Assembly: GCA_963757265.1 (NCBI GenBank)
Contig: CAVWRA010000011.1
Coordinates: 248,001 to 312,000, forward strand
From: CAIVVT01 sp963757265
GTDB lineage: Bacteria > Acidobacteriota > Terriglobia > Bryobacterales > Bryobacteraceae
Length of the DNA: 64,000 nucleotides
Direction of reading: 5' to 3'
The first letter of the stretch is position 1, and every line of letters begins with the position of its first letter. Below are positions 1 to 10,885 of the stretch, piece after piece. Below the pieces are notes generated by a model, which had not been told where the DNA came from, made no database searches, and saw only the letters and a list, made by a program, of their open reading frames with translations. Both the position numbers and the translations under genes were made by a program.

Positions 1-3000
1 GCATGTTGGAATCGAGCACAATGACGCGATAGGGATCGCCCGAGCGCACGGCCGCGGCGACCATCCGCAGCGCCTCCGCGCCGCCGCCGGCTTCGTCCGG
101 CCGCATGAGCCAGCGGGTGCACAGATCGATGAACACGAATCGGTTGATGGCGCAGTCGTTGACGATCAGCACGCGCGTGCCCGCAAGCTGGGCCGGCGGC
201 GGCGGCTCCGGCTCCGAGCCGGGGACGAGCGGCAGATTCAGGACCAGCGAAAAGGCCGAGCCTTCGCCCGGCTGGCTGGCGACCTCGATCGAGCCGTTCA
301 TGCGCCCCACCAGGCGCTTCACGATGGCCAGCCCGAGGCCCGTGCCGCCGTAGCGCCGCCGGGTGGAGGAGTCGGCCTGGGTGAACTTTCTGAAGACCTG
401 GCCCAGCTTGTCCGGCGCAATCCCGATGCCGGTGTCGAAGACCGTGATGCGCAGCGCGGCCCGGCCGGGGCTGCTCGGCAGCGACGCCACCTCAATCCAC
501 ACGCTGCCGCGCTCGGTGAACTTAATGGCGTTGCTGACCAGGTTGAGCACCATCTGGCGGATCCGGCTGGGATCGCCCAGCAGCCGCCGCGGCACGTCGC
601 GGCTGTACAGCAGCGCCAGTTCCAGATGCTTGGCGTGGGCGCTGATCGCCAGCAGATCCTCGGCCTCCTCCAGGCAGGCCCGCAGGTCGAAGGGGATCGA
701 CTCCAGCTCGACCTTTCCGGCCTCGATCCTGGAGAAGTCCAGGACGTCGTTGAGCAGCGCCAGCAGCGCCTCGGAAGAGAACTTGAGCGCCTCCCCATAG
801 CCCCTCTGCTCGGCGCTCAAGCCGGTGCCGAGCAGCAAGTCGGTCATACCGATGATGCCGTTCATCGGCGTCCGGATTTCGTGGCTGATGGTGGCCAGGA
901 ATTCGCTTTTGGCGCGGTCGGCCGCCTCGGCCGAAGTCTTGGCCGCGCGCAGCTCCTCCTCGGTGCGCTTGCGCTCGGTGATATCGCGCGTGATGCCGCG
1001 GTAGCCGGTGCAGCGCCCCGCGGCGTCGAGGATCGGCGTGGCGTTGGTCTCCAGCACGCGCGCCGTGCCGTCGGCGTGGCGCCGCACAGACTCCAGGCCG
1101 CGGAACGCGCGCGGGTCCTCAATCAGGCTCCGCCCCAGCGCCTGTTCCGAGGCCCGATCCTCGGGCGCGCTGGATTCGCTTGAGGTCTTGCCCAACAACT
1201 GCTTGGGGTCGTGGCCCAGCACCGCCGAGAATGCCGGGCTGCAGTAAACGAAGCGCCCCTCGGCGTCGGACTCCCAGATCAAATCGGAGGTGTTCTCCAC
1301 CAGGTCGCGGAAGCGCGCTTCGCTCTGCCGGAGCGCCTCCTCGGCGCGGCGCCGCTCGGTGACGTCGCGCGTGACGCCGCGATAGCCGGTGAAGCGGCCC
1401 GAGACATCGTAGATCGGAACGCCGTTCGCCTCGAGCACTCGAACCGAACCATCCGCGTGGAGGTGCCGGAACTCCAGTCCGCGGAACGGGTGCGGATGAG
1501 CCAGGAGGTCCTTCACGACGGGCTCCTGGACTGCCTGTTCCCCGGGCGCGCTGAGGTTCAGCGTCTGCCGGCCGATCATCTGCTCCTGCCGGAAGCCGAG
1601 TATCTCCTCGACCGCCGGACTGCAGTACACGTAATGCCCTTGCTCGTCCGTTTCCCAGATCACGTCGGAGGTGTTCTCCACCAGGTCGCGGAAGCGCGCC
1701 TCGCTCTCCTTCAGCGCCTCCTCGGTGAGCTTGCGCTCGGTGATATCCTCGACCACGCCGTCGTAGTATTGAATCTCGCCGTCGGGGCCGCGGACGAGCT
1801 TGGCGCTCTCGCAGATGTGCAGGGACGAGCCGTCCCGGCGGGTCCAGCGTTCCTCGCGGCCGCGGATTTCGCCCTGTTCCTCGAGCAGTCGCTTGAAGCA
1901 GGCCCGGTCGTAGTCCGGCTCGTAGGTACTGCTCTCCAGGTCGCGCCGCATCAGCTCCTCGGCCGAGTCGAAGCCGAGCATGCGGACCAGGGCCGGATTC
2001 ACCATCACAATCCGGCCGGCGGGCGTAGTGCGGTAGATCCCGATCGGCGCGTTCTCCACGAATTCGCGATGGCGCGCCTCGCTCTCCTTGAGCGCCTCCT
2101 CGGCCCGCCGGCGCGCGGTGATGTCGCGGCCCACGGAGATCCGGGCGATCGTACGGGCGTGGCCGTCGCGCACGGGCGCGGTGGTCAGCGCCATCGGGAA
2201 CTCCCGCCCGTCTTTGGACCGCGCCCAGATTTCGCCATGCCAGCTCTCGGTCAAGATCCCCGGCAGGATCTGCGCCAGCACCTCCGGATCGTTCCGGCTG
2301 GCCCGCACCAGGCCGATGGGCCGACCGTGCAACTCGCTTTCCGGATAGCCCATGGCGTGGCAATACGCCTCATTCGCATACAGGAAATGGTCCTCGAAGT
2401 CGGTGATACAGACGCAATCGCTGGTGCTCGCCAGCGCGTGCGCCAGCAGGCGGATGCGCTCCTCCAGTTGGCGCGCCGCGGTGACGTCGCGGAACACGCC
2501 GACGCAGCGGATGGAGTGGCCGTCCTGGCCGTACTGTGGCGCCACGGTCACCAGCAGCGTGCGCGGCGCACCGTCGGGCCGGACGATCTGGAGTTCGTAG
2601 CTGGTTTTCTCGCCGCGGAGTCGGCGGGCGGCCTCGCTCTTCAGCCGGGGAATCTCCGGCGGCGGGACAAACCCGTTCAATGAGCGGCCGGCCAGGCCGC
2701 CGGGCGGCACGCCGAAGATCTGCTCCGCGGCCGGGTTGGCGACCAGGAAGCGCTCCCGATCGTCGGTAATGGCGACGCCTTCGCCCAGCGACTCGATCAC
2801 CGTCCGGTGGCGTTGCTCGCTCTCCCGCAGGGCTGCGGCGTTGCGGCGCGACTCGGACAGGCTGCGGCGGAGGTGCTGGACCACCAGTCCGCCCGCCACG
2901 GCGGTCACGATGAGAATCACGTCGATATCGCACAGCACCGTGAAACTCGTGTGCGCCCGCATCGCGGCGGTCGCGCCGGTCAGCCCGCGCATCTCCGCCA

Positions 3001-3454
3001 CGCCCGCCGCCGTCACGGCCAGCACTTCGACGACCGCAAACCAGGCAAAGAAGCGCCACTTGTGCAGGATCGAAGCCAGCGCCAGCAGCGCCGGGAACAT
3101 CAATGTTGTGGCGATGTCGTGGAAACCCAGGTCGCTGACGAGCAGGATGTCGAGGGCGCACGCCAGCAGGCTCATGAAGAGCAGCGTGGCGGCGGACTGC
3201 AGCCAGCCGCGGCGTGCGAGCCAGAAGGCCAGGGCGGCGCACAGCCACTCGAGACACATTGCCCGGACGGCGTATCCATGGCCGACCATCCAACTGAGGA
3301 TGGCGGGAATGACCAAGGCGGCCAGCACGACCAGGCACAGGGCTCCGACAAGCCGGCCGAAGACCGCCTGCTCCTCGTCCCCGCCGCCGGGCGGAGAGAG
3401 CCGGCGCCTCAAGTTGGCGAAAAGCCGCGGAATTGCCCGTTCCTGGCGTTCCAT
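1..3454 (-). CDS. Multi-PAS hybrid sensor histidine kinase (3' end outside window)
   Basis: The frame read leftward from the ATG at 3454 stays open to the window edge (1151 codons), so the C-terminus is missing. The first ~190 residues are hydrophobic with several membrane spans. Five PAS domains follow, then a HisKA domain with the H-box SHEIRTPMNG (phospho-accepting His about residue 858, codon 881-883), an HATPase domain with DTGIGI and GGTGLGL motifs, and the start of a receiver domain whose VIVLDSN motif, carrying the likely acceptor Asp, lies at the edge. PAS4 and PAS5 are very alike (both begin with a SEARFRDLVENTSD-type stretch), which suggests internal duplication. Family knowledge makes it a membrane hybrid kinase that autophosphorylates and passes phosphate to its own receiver; the signal is unknown. 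It lies 102 bp downstream of the S9 peptidase, same strand. Confidence 0.9.
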   Translation of the reverse strand, partial: MERQERAIPRLFANLRRRLSPPGGGDEEQAVFGRLVGALCLVVLAALVIPAILSWMVGHGYAVRAMCLEWLCAALAFWLARRGWLQSAATLLFMSLLACALDILLVSDLGFHDIATTLMFPALLALASILHKWRFFAWFAVVEVLAVTAAGVAEMRGLTGATAAMRAHTSFTVLCDIDVILIVTAVAGGLVVQHLRRSLSESRRNAAALRESEQRHRTVIESLGEGVAITDDRERFLVANPAAEQIFGVPPGGLAGRSLNGFVPPPEIPRLKSEAARRLRGEKTSYELQIVRPDGAPRTLLVTVAPQYGQDGHSIRCVGVFRDVTAARQLEERIRLLAHALASTSDCVCITDFEDHFLYANEAYCHAMGYPESELHGRPIGLVRASRNDPEVLAQILPGILTESWHGEIWARSKDGREFPMALTTAPVRDGHARTIARISVGRDITARRRAEEALKESEARHREFVENAPIGIYRTTPAGRIVMVNPALVRMLGFDSAEELMRRDLESSTYEPDYDRACFKRLLEEQGEIRGREERWTRRDGSSLHICESAKLVRGPDGEIQYYDGVVEDITERKLTEEALKESEARFRDLVENTSDVIWETDEQGHYVYCSPAVEEILGFRQEQMIGRQTLNLSAPGEQAVQEPVVKDLLAHPHPFRGLEFRHLHADGSVRVLEANGVPIYDVSGRFTGYRGVTRDVTERRRAEEALRQSEARFRDLVENTSDLIWESDAEGRFVYCSPAFSAVLGHDPKQLLGKTSSESSAPEDRASEQALGRSLIEDPRAFRGLESVRRHADGTARVLETNATPILDAAGRCTGYRGITRDITERKRTEEELRAAKTSAEAADRAKSEFLATISHEIRTPMNGIIGMTDLLLGTGLSAEQRGYGEALKFSSEALLALLNDVLDFSRIEAGKVELESIPFDLRACLEEAEDLLAISAHAKHLELALLYSRDVPRRLLGDPSRIRQMVLNLVSNAIKFTERGSVWIEVASLPSSPGRAALRITVFDTGIGIAPDKLGQVFRKFTQADSSTRRRYGGTGLGLAIVKRLVGRMNGSIEVASQPGEGSAFSLVLNLPLVPGSEPEPPPPAQLAGTRVLIVNDCAINRFVFIDLCTRWLMRPDEAGGGAEALRMVAAAVRSGDPYRVIVLDSNM

Positions 3455-3556
3455 CCTTCAATTCCTCATCGTCACAATCCGCCCCCGCCGACAGCCCTTT
3501 CGCCGCCGCCGGGGAAACGAAACGGCGCCGCCTGCCGGAAGCCCCCCGATGGCTGC

Positions 3557-5717
3557 TCAGTGGAGATCGTAGGCGTGGGTTTCCCGCTTGAGCAGGTACT
3601 TGTCCATCCAGGCCGCGATGTGGCGCAGCCGCTCCACGCGGTGCAGCGGCTTGCCGGAGCGCGACAGGTCGTGCGTTTCGCCCGGGAAGCGCACCATCAC
3701 CACCGGCCGCTTGAGGTATTTCAAGCGCGCGAAACATCTGCTCGCCGCCCGCGCCCGGCGGCGTCCGCAGGTCGGCCTCGCCTTCCATCAGCATGAGCGG
3801 CGTGTGGATGTCCTGGATATACGTGATCGGCGAGCGGGCCTTGAAATCGGCCTCCTGTTCCCACGGCGGACCGCGGAACCACATTGGCGTGAACAGCGTG
3901 AAATCGGTCATGTACCAGAGGTCGCGCCAGTCGGCGATGGAGCGCTGCGACACCGCCGCCTTGAAGCGGTTGGTGTGGCCGATCACCCAATTCGTAAGCA
4001 GGCCGCCGCCGCTGCCGCCGGTGACGCCCATTTTTTCGGGATCCACCCAGCCGCGGTCGATAAGCTCATCCACGCCCGCCATCAGGTCCTTGTAGTCATC
4101 GCCCGGATAGGCGTACTGAATCGAGTTGCCGAACGCCTGGCCGTAGCTCGTGCTGCCGCGCGGATTGGGGTACAGCACGACGTAACCGCGCGCGGCCAGC
4201 CACTGCATCTCATGGTCGAAGGTGTAGCCGTAGGCGGCGTGCGGCCCGCCGTGGATGTCGAGAATCAGAGGATACTTGCGGCCTTCCTGAAAATCCGGAG
4301 GCCGCTGCACCCAGGACTGGATCCGTTTGCCGTCGAAGCTCTTGTACCACACCATCTCGGGCTCAGTCAGGTTGAGCTGCGAAAACAGCTCGCCATTGAT
4401 GTCGGTGATCTGTTCGCGCTTGCCGGTCTGGCCGTTGACCAGGTACAGATCGCCGATGCTGACGGGGGTCGAGATGAGAGCCACTACGCGTGAGGCGTCG
4501 GAGGTGGCGCTGTAGGCAAAGATGGCGTGGTCGCCCATAGTCAGCGACGACACCTGGCCCGCGGCTGCGCCGGGCTCGACCGAGACGCGCTTCAGGCTGG
4601 TGCGCCCCAGTTCGGCCGCGACGACGAAGAGAAAGCGTGAGTCCGCACTCCAGTACGGCTTGGATGGCGCGGCGCCGCGCGGCGGCTCCTGGTCGCCGCC
4701 GACGCTCCCGCCGATGTCGTAGTCGTAATCCGGGGTGAGACACTTGGGCGCCGCGCCGGGCTGCACGCCGGTCACCCACAGTTCGGGCCGGTTGTAGGAC
4801 CGCTCGGCCCCGCCGGGAGCGCGCACCCGCTCCCCGATGAAGGCCAGTTGGCGGCCGTCGGGGCTGAGCGACAGGGCGTGGATCGGGCCGTCGATGGACG
4901 CCACCGCTGCCGGCTCGCCGCCGCTGGCACTGACCGCGTAGATGGTGTCGTGCGGGGGTTCGTAATACGGCTCGAGGACGCGCTCCGAGACGAAGTAAAT
5001 CTGCGTGCCGTCGCGCGACCACACTGGATCAGCCTCGCTGAACTCGCCCTTCGTGATCTCGTTCGCCCGCGGCGGCGCATCGAGCGCCGCGGGGACTTGG
5101 ACGCTCCAGATGTGGTCCGGCCGGCCGGGCTCGTAATAACCGCGGCCGTTCAAGCGGTACTCAGCCCGGGTGATGACGCGCACGTCGCTGGGCGGCTCCT
5201 CGCCGTCCTTCTGTTTCTCGAAATCCTGCTGCCTGGAGCTCGATGTAAAGGCGATGAACCGGCCGTCGGGCGACCACACTGGGGCGCTGGCGCCTTTCGG
5301 CATGGCGGTGAGCGGGCGGGCCTCGCCGCCGTCCATCGGCAGCACGTAGATCTGCCCGCTGGGCGGTTTATCGGGCGTCTCGGTCGAGCGCAGGAAGGCG
5401 ATGCGCTTGCCGTCGGGCGACCAGCGCGGGTTGGTGTCATGGGGACCGGCGGTGAGTTGCCGCGGCACCCGGCCGTTGGCCGAAGCCGCAGCCGGAATAA
5501 GCCACAACGCGCTCTCGTAGCCGTCGTGCCTGGCGTTGACGACGACGCGCGTGTAGACGATCTGTGCCCCGTCGGGAGAGATGCGCGGATCGGCGATCCA
5601 TTGGAAGGCGTACAGGTCGGTCTCGGTGATGAGTCGTTTGCCGTCGGCGGCGGGCGCCGCGGGCATAACCAGCACCACGGCCACCGTCGCGGCCGCAAGC
5701 CAGGCACAGCGCGTCAT
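3557..5717 (-). CDS. S9-family (prolyl oligopeptidase/acylaminoacyl) peptidase with a frameshift
   Basis: About 719 residues if one extra base at 3723-3724 is removed. The N-terminus is a signal peptide (MTRCAWLAAATVAVVLV), so it is probably exported. Next comes a beta-propeller with repeated SPDG/WSPDGK units, then an alpha/beta-hydrolase domain. The catalytic Ser lies in GGSGGG near 4010-4025 and the Asp in EGEADLRTP. Around 3723 the frame shifts: the residues that complete the fold, including the catalytic His (FPGETHDLS) and the end HAYDLH-stop at 3557, are in the next frame. Read without correction, the frame runs on to 2370 over the kinase gene, giving nonsense. The family cleaves short peptides and N-terminal residues. 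It is divergent from the M28 peptidase, with 86 bp between them. The frameshift is either a sequence error or recent inactivation. Confidence 0.88.
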
Positions 5718-5803
5718 ATTGCATCATTCTGTCAGAAATCGGGTTTTTGCCGGGCCGCCGCTGTGCGGCCGGCAGCGGATGGTACGCTCAATAGATCACC
5801 AAA

Positions 5804-8029
<2,226 letters not shown>

Positions 8030-8205
8030 GCTGCGGATCGGTAGCGGCGCAGCAGCGCGACGAGAATCTCGGAAGGGCGGTTTCAGCTTTGCGATCCAAG
8101 GGAGCCCGATGCGCGACTGCTCTCGCCGCGGGACTTCCGCGTGTTGAGGTGGCGCGCCGCTCGAGAGCGTTGTACCCTCAATAAATCCCATCTCAGGAGA
8201 CAGTC

Positions 8206-8763
8206 GTGACACCACTCACCGTGCTTTGGCTGCCGATTCTGTTGTCGGCGGTTGCCGTTTTCGTTGTCAGCTCTCTGATCCACATGGTGCTGCCGTGGCA
8301 CAAGAACGACTACCCCAGGCTGGCTAACCAGGACCAGATCATGGACGCCTTGCGCCCGCTGGCTATCCCGCACGGCGACTACCTCATCCCGCGGCCGTCA
8401 TCCCGGCAGGAAATGCGCACACCCGAATTTGCCGAGAAGTTGAAAACGGGCCCGGTGGTGCTGCTGACCGTGATGGACGGCGGGCTCAATATGGCGCGGA
8501 ACCTGGTGCTGTGGTTCGTGTATGTCCTGGTGGTGAGCCTCTTCGCCGCATACATAGCAGGGCGTGCTCTACCCCCCGGCGCCGCCTACCTGCACGTGTT
8601 CCGTTTCGCGGGCGCCACTGCGTTTATCGGATACGCCGCCGCGCTGTGGCAGATGTCGATCTGGTATCAACGGGCCTGGAGCCTTACGATCAAGGCGACA
8701 GTGGACGGGTTGATTTACGCCTGCCTGACCGCAGGTGTGTTCGGCTGGCTGTGGCCCCATTAA
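8206..8763 (+). CDS. Small integral membrane protein, unknown function
   Basis: 185 residues. I see four hydrophobic helices: about residues 5-27, 100-122, 128-150 and 160-183. Between the first and second is a polar loop (about 30-95) with PWHKNDYPRL and PHGDYLIPRP stretches. The ATG at 8206 follows an AGGAGA ribosome-binding site about 9 bases upstream. No catalytic motif is recognised. It stands alone and is followed by a hairpin at 8791-8821. Codon use is GC-rich like the rest of the chromosome, unlike the next two genes. Confidence 0.8.
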   Translation: MTPLTVLWLPILLSAVAVFVVSSLIHMVLPWHKNDYPRLANQDQIMDALRPLAIPHGDYLIPRPSSRQEMRTPEFAEKLKTGPVVLLTVMDGGLNMARNLVLWFVYVLVVSLFAAYIAGRALPPGAAYLHVFRFAGATAFIGYAAALWQMSIWYQRAWSLTIKATVDGLIYACLTAGVFGWLWPH

Positions 8764-8790
8764 CCCACGCGACACTGCAGCGACCGAAGT

Positions 8791-8821
8791 GGACGCCCGC
8801 AAAGTGCAAAGCGGGACGTCC
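8791..8821 (+). terminator. Hairpin after the 8206 membrane protein gene
   Basis: GGACGCCCGC and GCGGGACGTCC pair almost completely (one bulged A) across a 10-base loop, 28 bases after the stop codon. There is no T-tract, so intrinsic termination is not certain. Confidence 0.45.
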
Positions 8822-9017
8822 CCTTCCGCACCTTCCGTGGAGGGGCGGATGCGGGAGCACGAACAAGCGTCGTGCAAGTAGGATCCCAAGGGGTCCGTCA
8901 AGTATGCGTCCGGCCGAGGCGGATGGGAGCGGGGCCACGCAGATGATCGCTGCTTCGGGTCGCTGACTCCGCAGCGAAATGGAGAATTCAATCCAGGCCC
9001 ATGTAGAATTGGATGGG

Positions 9018-10142
9018 ATGCTGACTCGGCTCTATCTCGACAATTTCAAGTGCTTCGTGAACTTCGAGCACAAACCGGTCCGTAAGGAACTCATCTTCGG
9101 CCGCAACGGGTCGGGCAAATCCTCCTTGCTCGATGCCCTTTTGTTTTTGCGCCAGTTCACAACGAAGGGCGATGTTTTTGACGATTTCCCCATATTGGCT
9201 CAACGGACACGTTGGCAGGATCAACCCCAGATGACCGGCGAACTGGAAGCGGAGTTAAGCGACGGGAAATACGTCTACCGCTTAGTCATTGAGCCCTCGC
9301 TAGCGATGACACCTTCGGGTGGACAGCCACGGCCGCGGGTCGTGTCGGAGACGGTTCATTTTGAAGGGAAGCCCATCTTTGAATTCACGAAGGGCGAAGT
9401 GCATCTGTTCAACGACCGATTTGAACACAAGGTTACGTACGAATTCGACTGGCACCGTTCTGCGCTGGCCACGATTGTGCCGAGGCGTGACAATCAGACG
9501 CTGACTAGATTTAGGTTCTGGCTTGGCAGTCTCTACTGCTTTCGCCTAAACCCTTTTGGGATGGGCGCGCGCGCGGAAGGGGAGAGCCTCTACCCGAACG
9601 TTGATCTTTCGAATATCGCCGCGTGGTACCGGCATCTGCTTCAGGCTGACCAGAAGCAGAATGCGGCCCTTCTAAACAGCTTGCGCGAATCTCTCGACGG
9701 CTTCACCTTCCTTGAGTTGGAGCCTGCGGGTGAGAATGTGCGCTTGCTAGTTGCCGAGTTCGGCCAGAACGGTGGCAAGGCCACCAAGTTCTATTTCAAC
9801 GAACTGTCCGATGGCCAGCGGTGTCTGATCGCCCTATACACAATTCTGCATTTTGTACTGGCTAAGGGCGGCACAGTCATGATTGATGAGCCCGACAATT
9901 TCCTGTCTCTGCGCGAGATTCAGCCGTGGCTCCTGGCGGTAGATGACATCGTCGAGGAAAACCGGGGGCAGGTGCTCATGATCTCGCACCACCCGGAGAT
10001 CATCAATCAATGGGCGCCGACGAGCGGCTTCCGCCTTTTCCGAGACGGGACTGGGCCCGTTCGCGTCGAGAAGTTTCCAGGAGATACCGCAAGCTGCCTG
10101 CCCCCCGCAGAAATGATCGCGCGCGGATGGGAACGTGAGTAA
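9018..10142 (+). CDS. AAA-family ATPase (OLD/RecF-like), first gene of a two-gene module
   Basis: 374 residues from the ATG at 9018; an upstream in-frame ATG at 8979 would add 13. I prefer 9018 because MLTRLYLDNFKCF is the usual opening of these ATPases. Walker A is GRNGSGKS (residues 28-35). Walker B and the D-loop are TVMIDEPDNFLSL, preceded by the signature-like NELSDGQRC, and the H-loop is MISHHPE. This is the ABC/SMC-type layout of OLD-like ATPases. The stop codon overlaps the start of the TOPRIM gene by 8 bases, so the two are probably translated together. The GC content is visibly below its neighbours (27 of 60 bases in 9001-9060), suggesting transfer. ATPase plus TOPRIM pairs are frequent in anti-phage systems; that role is inferred here. 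Confidence 0.9.
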   Translation: MLTRLYLDNFKCFVNFEHKPVRKELIFGRNGSGKSSLLDALLFLRQFTTKGDVFDDFPILAQRTRWQDQPQMTGELEAELSDGKYVYRLVIEPSLAMTPSGGQPRPRVVSETVHFEGKPIFEFTKGEVHLFNDRFEHKVTYEFDWHRSALATIVPRRDNQTLTRFRFWLGSLYCFRLNPFGMGARAEGESLYPNVDLSNIAAWYRHLLQADQKQNAALLNSLRESLDGFTFLELEPAGENVRLLVAEFGQNGGKATKFYFNELSDGQRCLIALYTILHFVLAKGGTVMIDEPDNFLSLREIQPWLLAVDDIVEENRGQVLMISHHPEIINQWAPTSGFRLFRDGTGPVRVEKFPGDTASCLPPAEMIARGWERE

Positions 10143-10680
10143 GCCCTCGCAGGTCATAGTCCTTGCAGAGGACGCGCGGCACCAGCGGTTCGTCCGCCAT
10201 TTTCTTTACCGAAAGGGCTTCTCCACCCACGAAATCCGGCTGGAACCCTTGCCGAGCGGTAAAGGCTGCGGAGAGCAATGGGTTCGCGAACGGTATCCAA
10301 CAGCGGTCCAGGCGTACCGCGAGAGATCGGCGCGGGCGAAAACCGCTCTCGTTGTCGTTATTGACGCGGATACCGACCCCGTGGACAGACGCAACCGACA
10401 GCTCCGAGAGGCTCTCACAAAACTCGAGCAATCCGATCGCGCGGACAACGAGGCGATCGCCCATTTCATTCCGAAGAGAAGCATCGAGACTTGGGTGCTG
10501 TTTCTTGACAGCAGACCGGTGGACGAAGATACGGATTACAGCCGAGATCCCGACGTGGATCAATTGATCAAAGGCGGCGCTGTCGCATTCTTTGGTATGA
10601 GTCGTGTGAATGCCGCGCCGCTGCCGAATTGTGTCGCTTCATTGTTAGCAGCGATCCCCGAAGCGAGGCGGCTTGAGTAG
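10135..10680 (+). CDS. TOPRIM-like protein (DUF4276-type), partner of the AAA ATPase
   Basis: 181 residues. GTG start at 10135 inside the end of the ATPase gene. The TOPRIM fold is suggested by an acidic residue in VLAEDARHQRF (E12), the DxD-type motif VVVIDADTDP (D77, D79, D81) after a hydrophobic strand, and a later conserved-looking acidic site SIETW (E118). This order matches the small TOPRIM proteins that pair with OLD-like ATPases and act as metal-dependent nucleases. By analogy the ATPase would sense or regulate and this protein cut nucleic acid (inference). The C-terminus has no recognisable domain. Base composition is lower in GC than the chromosome, as in the ATPase gene. It could instead be an RloB-like or other uncharacterised TOPRIM family. 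Confidence 0.8.
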   Translation: MSKPSQVIVLAEDARHQRFVRHFLYRKGFSTHEIRLEPLPSGKGCGEQWVRERYPTAVQAYRERSARAKTALVVVIDADTDPVDRRNRQLREALTKLEQSDRADNEAIAHFIPKRSIETWVLFLDSRPVDEDTDYSRDPDVDQLIKGGAVAFFGMSRVNAAPLPNCVASLLAAIPEARRLE

Positions 10681-10885
10681 CCCATCCGGACCCTCAATGC
10701 CGCGTCTGCAGCACGTCTTAGTCGCCTAACCCCCAAACTGCCGAGATGATACGCGGCGAGAAGGCGCATACGGGAGATGGCTTGCGCCTTGCGAACCCAT
10801 TGCGCGCAGGCAAGGTGTCGGTCCGCGCCTCTTGGCAGGCTGCTCCGCGCGGCGTCTCGCATTCCCGGATAATGAGGGTATCTCC

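Noticed and set aside
2370..3556. Continuation of the S9 peptidase frame into 2370
   Set aside because: It arises only from the frameshift at 3723; the true kinase frame on the same strand covers 1-3454.
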